From contig DBMR01000026.1 of the NCBI GenBank assembly GCA_002298785.1, positions 1-64,000 of the forward strand: a DNA stretch of 64,000 nt. The letters run 5' to 3'. Source of the stretch: Verrucomicrobia subdivision 3 bacterium UBA693. Lineage in GTDB: Bacteria > Verrucomicrobiota > Verrucomicrobiia > Limisphaerales > UBA8199. The number at the start of each line of letters is the position of its first letter. Within the stretch, counting starts at the first letter, position 1. A model generated the notes under the pieces. It was not told where the DNA came from. It saw only the letters and a list, made by a program, of their open reading frames with translations, and searched no databases. The translations under genes and the position numbers were made by a program. Of the stretch, positions 52,080-60,228 are shown one piece after another.

Positions 52080-53503
52080 GATGAACCGGACGGCATCCTC
52101 TCAAACTCCCGGGGGACCGCGCAAGTCACGCGCACGCCACCTTCCGGCATCGGGGTGATGGCCAGCGCCCCACCGATCATCCCCGTCCGGTACTGCATGA
52201 TGCGTAATCCCATCCCCTTGCCTGCCGGAGGGGTGCTCAACATTCCGATGCCATTGTCCTCGACCATCAGGCGCGTCTCCCTCGGGTCGGAGTTCAACAC
52301 CAGGTTGATGTGGGTGGCTTTGCCATGCTTGATCGCATTGGAAACCGCCTCTTGCGCGATGCGATAAAAATGGATTGCCTCCGCCAGCGGCATCTCCGGC
52401 GGATCCCCTTGCAGCGACAGCCGGCAGCCGATCCCAAACATTTTCTCCGTATTGGCGGCAAGTTCGCGCAAGCCCGACTCCAGGCCCTCCGATTCCAGGG
52501 TCACAGGTGACAAGCCCCGCGCGAGCGAGCGGGTCTGGCTGATGGCTTCACGTACGTAACGGGAAATCTCCGCCGCGCGGGCGGCGTCGGCTTTAGCCCG
52601 GGCGGACAGTTTTTGTTCGAGCACCTGGCTCATCAGTTCGATTCCCGCCAATTGCTGGCAAAGCCCGTCATGCAGATCCTGTCCAATCCGCTGCCGTTCG
52701 AGGTCGCCGATCTCCAGGAGCTCGCGCTCGAGCCGTTTCCGCTCTGTGATGTCTCGAAAGATGATCAGCCAGTTCGTGATTTGACCGGTTTTGTCCTTCA
52801 CCGGACTCATCCTCCACTCCGCCCAGCATTCCCCCACGGGCAGTGTGTAGCTGAAAGTGCCCTCGAGATACGCGGCGGCGTCCGGCCAGCCGGCTTGAAA
52901 CCGGCGGTGGATTGGGTCCAGAACTGAAATCGCACTCAACCGCTGTCCGACGATCTGTTCGCGATCGATGCCGGTGGCCTGGGCAAAGGCCGGGTTGACA
53001 TACAAAACCTGTGGATCGGGCAACGCCGCATCCGCGATCAGGACGGAGCTGTATTCCTGCTCCACCGCGCTGCGGATGAGGTGAATCTGCGCCTCCGCCT
53101 GGTGCAGTTGCCGTTCGTTTTCCACCTGCCGCACCGCGCGACGCACCACCGTCGGGAGCAATTGCAGGAACTCGGCGTCCTTTACCACGTAATCCATCGC
53201 CCCGGCCTTCATCATCTCGACGGCCACCCGCTCGTCGCCCTGACCGGTGATCACGATGAAATCGGGACAACGGTTCACCTGGCGAAGGCGTTGCACCAGT
53301 TCCTGTCCTGGTTCATCAGCCAGCTTCAGATCGAGGAGCATCAATCTCACCCGTGCGTCCACCAGGAGAGCTTCAGCCTCGGCAGCCGAACCAGCGGTGG
53401 CGGTGATGAATCCCTCCCGCTGCAGCGCTTTTCCCATCAACCGCAGCAAGCCGCGATCATCGTCCACCAGAAGGATCGTGTTTTCGTCGTGCGCCGCTTT
53501 CAT
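52076..53503 (-). CDS. Hybrid receiver-PAS histidine kinase (HisKA_3 type)
   Basis: 475 residues: an N-terminal receiver (about 5-120, ILLVDDDRGLLRLMGKAL and the LMLLDLKLAD phospho-Asp), a PAS domain (about 145-255, DPQVLYVNPAFAQATGID), then a HisKA_3 kinase with ERQRIGQDLHDGLCQQLAG (phospho-His) and a HATPase with EAVSNAIKHG and VEDNGIGM. It phosphorylates a NarL-type partner, most likely the regulator just downstream. The receiver in front of a kinase suggests that an upstream kinase controls it. Confidence 0.92.
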   Translation of the reverse strand: MKAAHDENTILLVDDDRGLLRLMGKALQREGFITATAGSAAEAEALLVDARVRLMLLDLKLADEPGQELVQRLRQVNRCPDFIVITGQGDERVAVEMMKAGAMDYVVKDAEFLQLLPTVVRRAVRQVENERQLHQAEAQIHLIRSAVEQEYSSVLIADAALPDPQVLYVNPAFAQATGIDREQIVGQRLSAISVLDPIHRRFQAGWPDAAAYLEGTFSYTLPVGECWAEWRMSPVKDKTGQITNWLIIFRDITERKRLERELLEIGDLERQRIGQDLHDGLCQQLAGIELMSQVLEQKLSARAKADAARAAEISRYVREAISQTRSLARGLSPVTLESEGLESGLRELAANTEKMFGIGCRLSLQGDPPEMPLAEAIHFYRIAQEAVSNAIKHGKATHINLVLNSDPRETRLMVEDNGIGMLSTPPAGKGMGLRIMQYRTGMIGGALAITPMPEGGVRVTCAVPREFERMPSGSS

Positions 53504-53970
53504 GCCCCCGCGATCGCACCTGGGTTCCGGTCAATTTCCGGCACCTCCACCAGCGAAATGTAAAGTCCCAAACTCTTGATCGATTCCGCGAATTTCTCGT
53601 AATCCACCGGTTTCACGATATAACTCGAGCAACCGATGGCATGGCAGCGCTCGACCTCCCGGGGATCATCGGTGGTGGTGAGCATCAAAACCGGCAATTT
53701 CTTCAGTTCCGGATCCTGTTTGATCTGGCGCAGCACCTCGACGCCATCGACTTGCGGCATACGGATATCCAGCAACAACAGGTAAGCTTTGCTGTGCGCC
53801 CGGTGCGGGCCGGGCCCGCGCAAAAACAGGAAATCCAGTACCGCCTGCCCATTATTGAAGCGCAGCACGGGGTTGTGTAAACCCGCGCGAACCAGGTTCT
53901 TCTCAATCAACCGGGCATGCCCGTCGTCATCGTCCGCTACCAAAACCACTACTTCCCGTGTCGCATTCAT
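53500..53970 (-). CDS. Rcp1-like single-domain response regulator
   Basis: 156 residues: a lone receiver with VVLVADDDDGHARLIEKNL (acidic pocket), the LLLDIRMPQVDG phospho-Asp strand, MLTTTDDPREV and the SYIVKPVDYEKF switch lysine. Single-domain regulators of this Rcp1 type usually relay phosphate to or from a PAS or phytochrome-like kinase. Overlaps of ATGA type with both neighbours tie it to the kinase upstream and the hybrid kinase downstream. Confidence 0.93.
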   Translation of the reverse strand: MNATREVVVLVADDDDGHARLIEKNLVRAGLHNPVLRFNNGQAVLDFLFLRGPGPHRAHSKAYLLLLDIRMPQVDGVEVLRQIKQDPELKKLPVLMLTTTDDPREVERCHAIGCSSYIVKPVDYEKFAESIKSLGLYISLVEVPEIDRNPGAIAGA

Positions 53971-55235
53971 AATGAGATTTTTGACCGACCCGCCGCCGGA
54001 AGCGAGACGTAAAAGGTACTGCCGCCGCCGGGCACCGACTCCACCCAGATGCGCCCGTTTTGTCGCTCCAGGATGCGTTGGGCAATGGTCAAACCCAATC
54101 CCTCGCCCTGGCCCAGGCTCGGATTGAGTCGATGAAAAATCTCAAAAATCCTGGCCTGATGCGCTGGTGCGATACCCACTCCGTTGTCCCGGATCGCAAA
54201 AATCGCCTGTCCTTGTTCCACTCGTCCGCTGATGGCGAGACGTCCCGGCCGTCGGGGATCCAGGTATTTCAACCCGTTATCTAAAATATTAGAAAAGACC
54301 TGGTTGATCTGCACCGCATCTCCAACGCAATCGGGCACCGCGCCCAGTTCCACCGCCGCGCCGGACTCTTGAATTTGAAATTCCATGCTGTGCAGCAGTT
54401 GCTGCAACATTGCGTTCATATCCAGCGTTTGCAGGTTCAACGCCGCCCGCCCCAGGCGTGAGTACCGCAAAAAGCCGGACAACAGCGCGTCGATGCGAGA
54501 GACGCCGGCCTGGATGTACTCCAGCGCTTCCGGAATTTCCTGATCCAACACCTCCCGGGCTTCCGGATCCCGCACCAGCCCCGCCGGCAGTTTCGCCTGC
54601 AAACGGGCGCAGGCCACGGACAGTTCCTTGCTGAACCCCTGGATGTTCACCAACGGCGAACGCAAATCGTGCGACGCGACATAAACGATGGCTTCCAATT
54701 CCTTGTTCCGCTCTTCCAGGGCCCGCGCCAGGGCGGACAATTGCTCCTGCGCCGCAAACCGATCACTGGCATCGCGCACAAATCCCGTGAACAGCCGGCG
54801 CTCCCGCAAACGCACCTCGCTCACCGATAAATCCAGCGGGAAAATGGTGCCATCACGCCGCCGCCCCTGCACCAGGCGCCCAATACCGATGATGCGCTTC
54901 TGCCCGGTCCGCAAATAATTTGCGAGGTAAGTGTCGTGCTCCTCCCGGTACGGCGCCGGCATCAGGACACTCACATTCTCGCCCAGCAACTCCTCAAGGC
55001 TGTAACCGAAAATCCGCTCAGCCGCCGGATTCATCGACTCGATCAACCCGTGCTCGTCGATCGTAATGATGCCTTCCACGGCGGTTTCGAGGATCGCACG
55101 CAACCGCTGGTCGGTGTCTTCCCGCAATGGCCCTCCTGCCGCCGGAGCGGCGCCGCCAACGGCACCGGCGTCAGCCTCCAATTCCTCTAACCGCCGGATT
55201 AGCTCGGCCCGGCTCCATTTCGTATAACCGCTCAT
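53967..55235 (-). CDS. PAS-containing sensor histidine kinase
   Basis: 422 residues: an N-terminal helical section, a PAS domain (about 45-165, ILETAVEGIITIDEHGLIESMNPAAERIFG then the PAC-like segment DGTIFPLDLSVSEV), a HisKA dimerisation helix with the phospho-His in SHDLRSPLVNIQGFSKEL, and a HATPase (NILDNGLKYLDPR, IRDNGVGIAP, GEGLGLTIAQRI). No membrane segments are seen, so a soluble sensor. It is the first gene of the operon, and all the following genes overlap it in sequence by ATGA. Confidence 0.92.
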   Translation of the reverse strand: MSGYTKWSRAELIRRLEELEADAGAVGGAAPAAGGPLREDTDQRLRAILETAVEGIITIDEHGLIESMNPAAERIFGYSLEELLGENVSVLMPAPYREEHDTYLANYLRTGQKRIIGIGRLVQGRRRDGTIFPLDLSVSEVRLRERRLFTGFVRDASDRFAAQEQLSALARALEERNKELEAIVYVASHDLRSPLVNIQGFSKELSVACARLQAKLPAGLVRDPEAREVLDQEIPEALEYIQAGVSRIDALLSGFLRYSRLGRAALNLQTLDMNAMLQQLLHSMEFQIQESGAAVELGAVPDCVGDAVQINQVFSNILDNGLKYLDPRRPGRLAISGRVEQGQAIFAIRDNGVGIAPAHQARIFEIFHRLNPSLGQGEGLGLTIAQRILERQNGRIWVESVPGGGSTFYVSLPAAGRSKISL

Positions 55236-55370
55236 GGGTAACGGACGCCACTATCCTTCAATCTATAAAAATTGTGAAGCGGCAAGTGGCAGCCTGTGCT
55301 CCGGCGGGCGGACACATGGACGGCCTTTGCGAGGAGGGATTGTCGACGAGACCTCGGCAGCCAAGGTGGT

Positions 55371-56426
55371 TCAGACCTTGGAACCCAGCAACTGCGTCCG
55401 GTATTCAGAGGGCGATTGGCCAAGGATCTTTTTGAATACCCGGTTGAAATGCGTGAGAGATTGGAACCCGACCTCAAAGGCGATCTCACTCACACGCAGG
55501 TTCGGATTGAGCAGGAGATTTTTGGATTTTTCGATGCGCACGCGGGACAGGTAGTCCGTGAAATTGATCCCGGTGGCTTTCTTGAACATTTTGCAGAAAT
55601 AGAACGTGCTGGTATTAACCGCTTTCGCCACATGGCCCAGCCGCAGGTTTTCCGTCTGATGCTCCTGGATATAATCCTTGGCGCGCGTGATCACCGGGGG
55701 CTCGGCGTGGTCGTGTTGCACCAGGACCTGGTTGCTGAGCATCGAGAGGTGCTGGGCAAAAATCGTGAGCAGCTTCACCACGGCGTCGTGCTGCTTGGCC
55801 GGCACCACCCGGGTGGAAAAATAAGCCTCCCGCAAAACCTCCCGATCCACATCCACACCCCATTCTGCGACCTGCCGGGCAGTGCGCTCGAACTGCTGCT
55901 CGGTCGGTTTCTTTCGAAAGACCTGGCCAGTCTGTAGAAAACCAATTAACCGATCCCCGAGGCGGACCGGCACCGCGGTGTCGCACAGCCCGTTGGGACA
56001 GCCCAACGTGTGCGCTTCATGCACCGAGGCTTCCGCCAACTTGTCCTGCACTTGCAGACACGAGGCACAAGCGCGGCTCTTGCTGGAAATAATCGAGCAA
56101 AACGGCCCTTCATTGCGTTTGCCATGGTGGGGCAACTGCCAGGATTCGACTGGCCGAAAGGCCACCGGCAGACCCGTGGCTTCACTGAACGCCTTCTCAT
56201 ACTCCTGGAAAATCCGCGAGGACACCAACGCATCCACCAGGTTCCGGTCCACGTTGCTGTTAGCCTGTTGCGAGCGCGATTTGCAGGTCGGACCCGCCGC
56301 GCGGGATCGCGAACCGATGTTGGCTCCCGAAACCGTGCGGGTGGAACCAGTCGAGGTGTTGAGCGGGCTAACCAACCCGGCTTCTCCTCCGTTGCTCTGG
56401 CTCGACCTTACAAATGTTGTTTGCAT
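55371..56426 (-). CDS. PocR-AraC transcriptional regulator
   Basis: 351 residues. Residues about 60-220 are a PocR-type sensory domain with its Cys cluster CSIISSKSRACASCLQVQDK and GCPNGLCDTAVPVRLGDRLIG. The C-terminal 100 residues form the double HTH of AraC (LSRVRIEKSKNLLLNP, LRVSEIAFEVGFQSLTHFNRVFKKILG). PocR domains are linked to small-molecule or redox sensing; the Cys/His set may bind a metal or cofactor. An inverted repeat 67 nt upstream (56493-56516) is a candidate for self-regulation. No target genes stand next to it. Confidence 0.9.
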   Translation of the reverse strand: MQTTFVRSSQSNGGEAGLVSPLNTSTGSTRTVSGANIGSRSRAAGPTCKSRSQQANSNVDRNLVDALVSSRIFQEYEKAFSEATGLPVAFRPVESWQLPHHGKRNEGPFCSIISSKSRACASCLQVQDKLAEASVHEAHTLGCPNGLCDTAVPVRLGDRLIGFLQTGQVFRKKPTEQQFERTARQVAEWGVDVDREVLREAYFSTRVVPAKQHDAVVKLLTIFAQHLSMLSNQVLVQHDHAEPPVITRAKDYIQEHQTENLRLGHVAKAVNTSTFYFCKMFKKATGINFTDYLSRVRIEKSKNLLLNPNLRVSEIAFEVGFQSLTHFNRVFKKILGQSPSEYRTQLLGSKV

Positions 56427-56429
56427 ATG

Positions 56430-56801
56430 AGCAAATTACGAGAAGCGCTCTCTTACGGCAATTGGGCACCTCCCTTAATTTTGCTCCAGCAAAAACCCTA
56501 TGCACCCTAAGGGTTTCCCGTAGTCACCCATTCTGGACGTCACTTGAAAATATATCGGAACTATCTGATGTATAGCAAGTTACAATTCACACTATTTAAA
56601 CCCACCCGGCGCCGCGCCTCGGACATTCCCTGCGACTCCTTCAGGCAGCTTCCGTGTCGGTGTCAAATCTTTCCCCAATTCCCGGCTACTCTGGAATTGT
56701 CATTTCTGGTACATTTTTTGTGCTGCTGCTGACCATAAGCTAACCATATTTTGTCCTTACCGGCTTCCGTCGAGGCCGAGCGGCGGTGCTTCGCCCTGGG
56801 G
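56430..56801. other. AT-richer intergenic region
   Basis: A 372-nt gap between two minus-strand genes with no ORF of convincing composition. It holds the inverted repeat upstream of the PocR-AraC gene (56493-56516) and several AT-rich patches (near 56525-56600 and 56700-56745). Nothing else is recognised. Confidence 0.5.
56493..56516. promoter_or_regulatory. Inverted repeat AAACCCT-N10-AGGGTTT upstream of PocR-AraC gene
   Basis: The arms at 56493-56499 and 56510-56516 are perfect complements; the spacer also contains a direct copy of ACCCTA. It lies 67 nt upstream of the regulator start, in an AT-richer patch. A dimeric regulator could bind it; which one is unknown. Confidence 0.45.
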
Positions 56802-57128
56802 CTAAAGCGCTGCGCGCACGGCGGAAGGCACGGGGAATTTTCGTCCCGAAAGATATTCGTTCAACGCAATGCCCAACCACTCCCGGGAAGCCCGCATTTG
56901 GCTGAACGAGATAAAAGTCTGATCGCCGTCGACGCTCACCTCATAGGCTCCCGCCTCCACACTGATCGGGTCGGTCTCGCCCTTGAGCTGCACTTCGAGC
57001 CGGGCCGTTTTGCGCTGAATGTCGATCTGCACGTCAGTCACCTCACCGAAACTGGCGATCTTCCGATTGATCAAAGCCCGGGCGGAAAGTGCCACCGCCT
57101 TGTCCTTAAGCGCGTCAAAAAATGTCAT
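56802..57128 (-). CDS. Small unknown soluble protein
   Basis: 108 residues: an amphipathic start (FFDALKDKAVALSARALINRKIASFG) followed by a beta-rich part (VTDVQIDIQRKTARLEVQLKG, VEAGAYEVSVDGDQTFISF). No signal peptide and no recognised motif. The composition is that of a real gene. It lies in an isolated position, so no context-based role can be given. Confidence 0.6.
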   Translation of the reverse strand: MTFFDALKDKAVALSARALINRKIASFGEVTDVQIDIQRKTARLEVQLKGETDPISVEAGAYEVSVDGDQTFISFSQMRASREWLGIALNEYLSGRKFPVPSAVRAAL

Positions 57129-57353
57129 ATAATAAACTTCGACCTACGATCCTATGACTGGCGGCAAGGCGCAATTCCTAACCGGGGTACCAGGGGCGCT
57201 GATCAAAGAGATTGCCTCCTTCACAAAACCAGCATTCCATAAGGAAAGACAAAGCGCCATGCTCGGGAGTGACTGGGAACCGGGGCAGAGCTGGCGTCTG
57301 ATAACCCGGCCCGGGCAATGACCGGAAGCAACCTTTGACAACATCGAGTATCT

Positions 57354-58961
57354 ATGAACCGGCGAGATTTCTTACAAACCACGACCCTGGGAATCACCTC
57401 CCTGATGTTCGGCGCGCCAGCGCTGGCAGGCGCTGCGCGAACGGTTCCCTTCCACGTCAAACCGTTCGAGTGGGAGGAGGCCACGGTCAGCCAGCTCCAG
57501 GCGGCGATGCGAACGCGCCAGGAAACCGCCGAATCGCTCGTCAAAAAGTACCTGCGTCGCATCGAGGAAGTGGACCGCAGCGGCCCGGCCATCAACGCGA
57601 TCATTGAACTGAACCCGGATGCGCTGGCCATCGCGCGCCGTCTGGATCAGGAACGGAAGACCACGGGAGCGCGCGGCCCGCTGCACGGCATTCCAGTCCT
57701 GCTGAAAGACAATATCGACACCCACGACCGCATGATGACCACCGCGGGATCGCTGGCCCTGCTCGGCTCAATCCCGTCCCAGGATTCCTTCGTGGCGCAG
57801 AAGCTGCGCGAAGCGGGCGCGGTTATTCTCGGCAAAACCAATCTCAGCGAGTGGGCCAACTTCCGTTCCACCCACTCGACCAGCGGATGGAGCGGGCGCG
57901 GCGGACAGACGAAGAACCCTTATGTGCTCGACCGAAATCCTTCGGGCTCGAGCTCGGGGACCGGCGCGGCGATCGCCGCAAACCTCTGCGCGCTGGGTAT
58001 CGGCACGGAAACCGACGGCTCAATCGTGTGCCCTTCCTCCTGCAACGGCCTTGTGGGACTGAAGCCGACTGTTGGACTCGTCAGCCGCTCCGGGATTATC
58101 CCGATTTCCCGCTCCCAGGACACTGCCGGGGTCATGACTCGAACGGTAACTGACGCCGCCATTTTACTGGGTGCCCTAACGGGCGAGGATCCGCGTGATG
58201 CCGCCACCTCAAAGATCCCCAGAGACACACCATCGGATTACATCCGCTATCTTGATGCGAGTAGTCTGCGCGGCGCACGCATCGGTGTGGCGCGGCAATT
58301 CTTTGACCTGCTACCCGACGCGCGAAAAGTCGCGGAATCCGCCTTGAGCGTCCTCAAGAGTTGCGGCGCGGAGCTGATTGATCCCGCCGATAAGCCTGCA
58401 GCTCACAACCTGGGTGATGCTGAAGGCTTAGTGCTGCACTACGAGTTCAAGGCGGATTTAAATAATTACCTGGCAGTGCTTGGACCCGCTGCGCCGGTCA
58501 AGACGCTGCAGGATATCATCGAGTTCAATGAACGGAATCAAAGCCGGGAGATGCCGTTCTTTGGCCAGGAAATCTTCCTCAAGGCTCAGCAAAAGGGGCC
58601 ACTCACCGAGAAAGCATACCTGGAGGCTCTGGAAGTGTGCCGGCGCGTTACCCGCGAGGAAGGCATCGACGCGCTGATGAACCAGCACCGGCTCGACGCC
58701 ATCGTCGCGCCAACGGCCGGCCCGGCCCACGTGACAGACCTGGTTTACGGCGACCGTGACATTGGCGGTTGCACCACCCTGGCGGCGGTCGCTGGCTACC
58801 CACATATCACCGTTCCAGCGGGCTCTGTCCGCGGCCTCCCGGTGGGGCTTTCGTTCTTCGGACGGGCATTTAGCGAACCGACGCTCCTCAAGCTGGCTTT
58901 TGCTTTCGAGCAGGCAACCAAAGCCCGAAAACCCCCACGCTTCCTGCCCACCCTGACGTGA
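57354..58961 (+). CDS. Tat-exported amidase-signature enzyme
   Basis: 535 residues. The N-terminus MNRRDFLQTTTLG is a Tat (twin-Arg) signal followed by a hydrophobic stretch ending in AGA; the mature enzyme would be periplasmic. The amidase-signature catalytic core shows Lys in VLLKDNIDTHD, Ser in NPSGSSSGTGAAIAA and GIGTETDGSIVCPSS (Ser-Ser-Lys triad). The family hydrolyses amide bonds such as those of amino-acid amides or aryl amides; the substrate is unknown. It is on the plus strand, alone. Confidence 0.9.
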   Translation: MNRRDFLQTTTLGITSLMFGAPALAGAARTVPFHVKPFEWEEATVSQLQAAMRTRQETAESLVKKYLRRIEEVDRSGPAINAIIELNPDALAIARRLDQERKTTGARGPLHGIPVLLKDNIDTHDRMMTTAGSLALLGSIPSQDSFVAQKLREAGAVILGKTNLSEWANFRSTHSTSGWSGRGGQTKNPYVLDRNPSGSSSGTGAAIAANLCALGIGTETDGSIVCPSSCNGLVGLKPTVGLVSRSGIIPISRSQDTAGVMTRTVTDAAILLGALTGEDPRDAATSKIPRDTPSDYIRYLDASSLRGARIGVARQFFDLLPDARKVAESALSVLKSCGAELIDPADKPAAHNLGDAEGLVLHYEFKADLNNYLAVLGPAAPVKTLQDIIEFNERNQSREMPFFGQEIFLKAQQKGPLTEKAYLEALEVCRRVTREEGIDALMNQHRLDAIVAPTAGPAHVTDLVYGDRDIGGCTTLAAVAGYPHITVPAGSVRGLPVGLSFFGRAFSEPTLLKLAFAFEQATKARKPPRFLPTLT

Positions 58962-59054
58962 ACTCTCGCGAGCATGGTCGCGCATGTGCTGCCACAAGTG
59001 CTGACGCGACGCGACTCGTCAACCGGCTTTCAAAGTCCTCGAGCGGACCCTGCG

Positions 59055-59083
59055 TTGACAGGTTTTTAGGGGTTGTGTAGTTT
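59055..59083 (+). promoter_or_regulatory. Sigma-70-type promoter of HNH gene
   Basis: A consensus -35 TTGACA (59055-59060), a 17-nt spacer, and a -10 TAGTTT (59078-59083), 20 nt before the ATG at 59103. The resulting leader would be only about 10-15 nt, but the GGAACAG stretch near 59093 can serve as a ribosome site. Confidence 0.55.
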
Positions 59084-59102
59084 TGAGAGCGTTGGAACAG
59101 AT

Positions 59103-59714
59103 ATGAGTTCCGCGCTCAACCAACATGTTTTGGTCCTGAATCGCCTGTGGCAGGCGGTGAATGTGTGCACCGCACGCAGAGCGTTGACCCTGCTTTTTCA
59201 GGGGCACGCACATGCTGTGCTCAATCGCAGCGACGGCTCCTTCCAGACTTTCAGCTTTCCCGAGTGGCATCATTTTTCGCAACAGGAAGCGGGCACGGAA
59301 TTTGTCCATACGGTGTCGTTCCGCATCCGCATTCCCCGAGTAATCCTGCTGCTGGTTTACGATCATCTGCCGAAGAAAGAGGTGAAATTCACCCGGCACA
59401 ACATTTTTGAACGGGACAAGAACACCTGCCAGTATTGCGGCGGCACGTTCGACCGTAAGGATTTAAACCTGGACCATGTTATCCCCCGGGATCGGGGCGG
59501 ACCAACGAGTTGGGAGAATATTGTCTGCTCCTGCATTGACTGCAATACCCGCAAGGCCAACCGCACCCCGCATGAGGCGGGCATGAATCTCATCCGCAAG
59601 CCGAAGCGGCCCAAGTGGCGTCCGTTCGTCCAGATCACCTTCAGCCTGCACCAGCACGAAAGCTGGAAGCACTTCATCGACCTCGCCTACTGGAACGTGG
59701 AACTTGGGGAATAG
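59103..59714 (+). CDS. HNH endonuclease
   Basis: 203 residues from the ATG at 59103 (MSSALNQHVLVLNRLWQAVNV). The C-terminal half is an HNH nuclease fold with zinc-binding cysteine pairs CQYCGGTFDRK and CSCIDCNTRKAN, and catalytic LNLDHVIPRDRGGPTSWENIVC. The N-terminal 100 residues (LFQGHAHAVLN, then FSFPEWHHFS) are shared with the large bacterial family of HNH proteins whose role is unknown; restriction or DNA repair is possible. It sits as a single gene behind its own promoter. Confidence 0.9.
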   Translation: MSSALNQHVLVLNRLWQAVNVCTARRALTLLFQGHAHAVLNRSDGSFQTFSFPEWHHFSQQEAGTEFVHTVSFRIRIPRVILLLVYDHLPKKEVKFTRHNIFERDKNTCQYCGGTFDRKDLNLDHVIPRDRGGPTSWENIVCSCIDCNTRKANRTPHEAGMNLIRKPKRPKWRPFVQITFSLHQHESWKHFIDLAYWNVELGE

Positions 59715-59762
59715 GTCTTTCGCGTTTGCCCCTGCTCTGCCGCGCCGACCAGCCAGGCAGCG

Positions 59763-60182
59763 CTATTCGCCGATGAAATGGACGCTGATATGGCGGGAGT
59801 GCGGTGCGCGTCGATGTTCCCAGAGATAAAGTCCCTGCCAGGTCCCCAGCGCCAGGCGTCCGCCGCTCATAGGTATGGAGAGGTTCACCGCCGTCAGAGC
59901 GGTCCGCACATGGGCGGGCATGTCGTCGTCTCCTTCGGCAGTATGCACAAACAGCGGGTCGCCGTCCGGGATCAGTCGTTCGAAGAAAGATTCCAGGTCA
60001 CGGCGCACGTCCGGATCGGCGTTTTCCTGGATCAGCAGCGAAGCGGAAGTATGCCGCAGGTGTAACGTGAGCAATCCTTCCCGAAACTTCTGCTCGGAAA
60101 GCCAGCACTCGACCGCCGCGGTGAAATCGTAGAAGCCGCGTCCACGCGTGGCAATTTGCAGTTCATGAGTGGCTTGCCGCAT
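59763..60182 (-). CDS. YjbQ/UPF0047 family protein
   Basis: 139 residues with the family motifs LHLRHTSASLLIQENADPDV, DDDMPAHVRTALTAV and LGTWQGLYLWEHRR. The family is annotated as secondary thiamine-phosphate synthase, and its physiological role is uncertain. The histidines in the first motif and late HISVHF likely bind metal. It is monocistronic and convergent with the HNH gene. Confidence 0.93.
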   Translation of the reverse strand: MRQATHELQIATRGRGFYDFTAAVECWLSEQKFREGLLTLHLRHTSASLLIQENADPDVRRDLESFFERLIPDGDPLFVHTAEGDDDMPAHVRTALTAVNLSIPMSGGRLALGTWQGLYLWEHRRAPHSRHISVHFIGE

Positions 60183-60228
60183 AGCTTAGTTAGCCGTTTG
60201 AAGCGCCCATGCCCCGCCACCGCACAGC

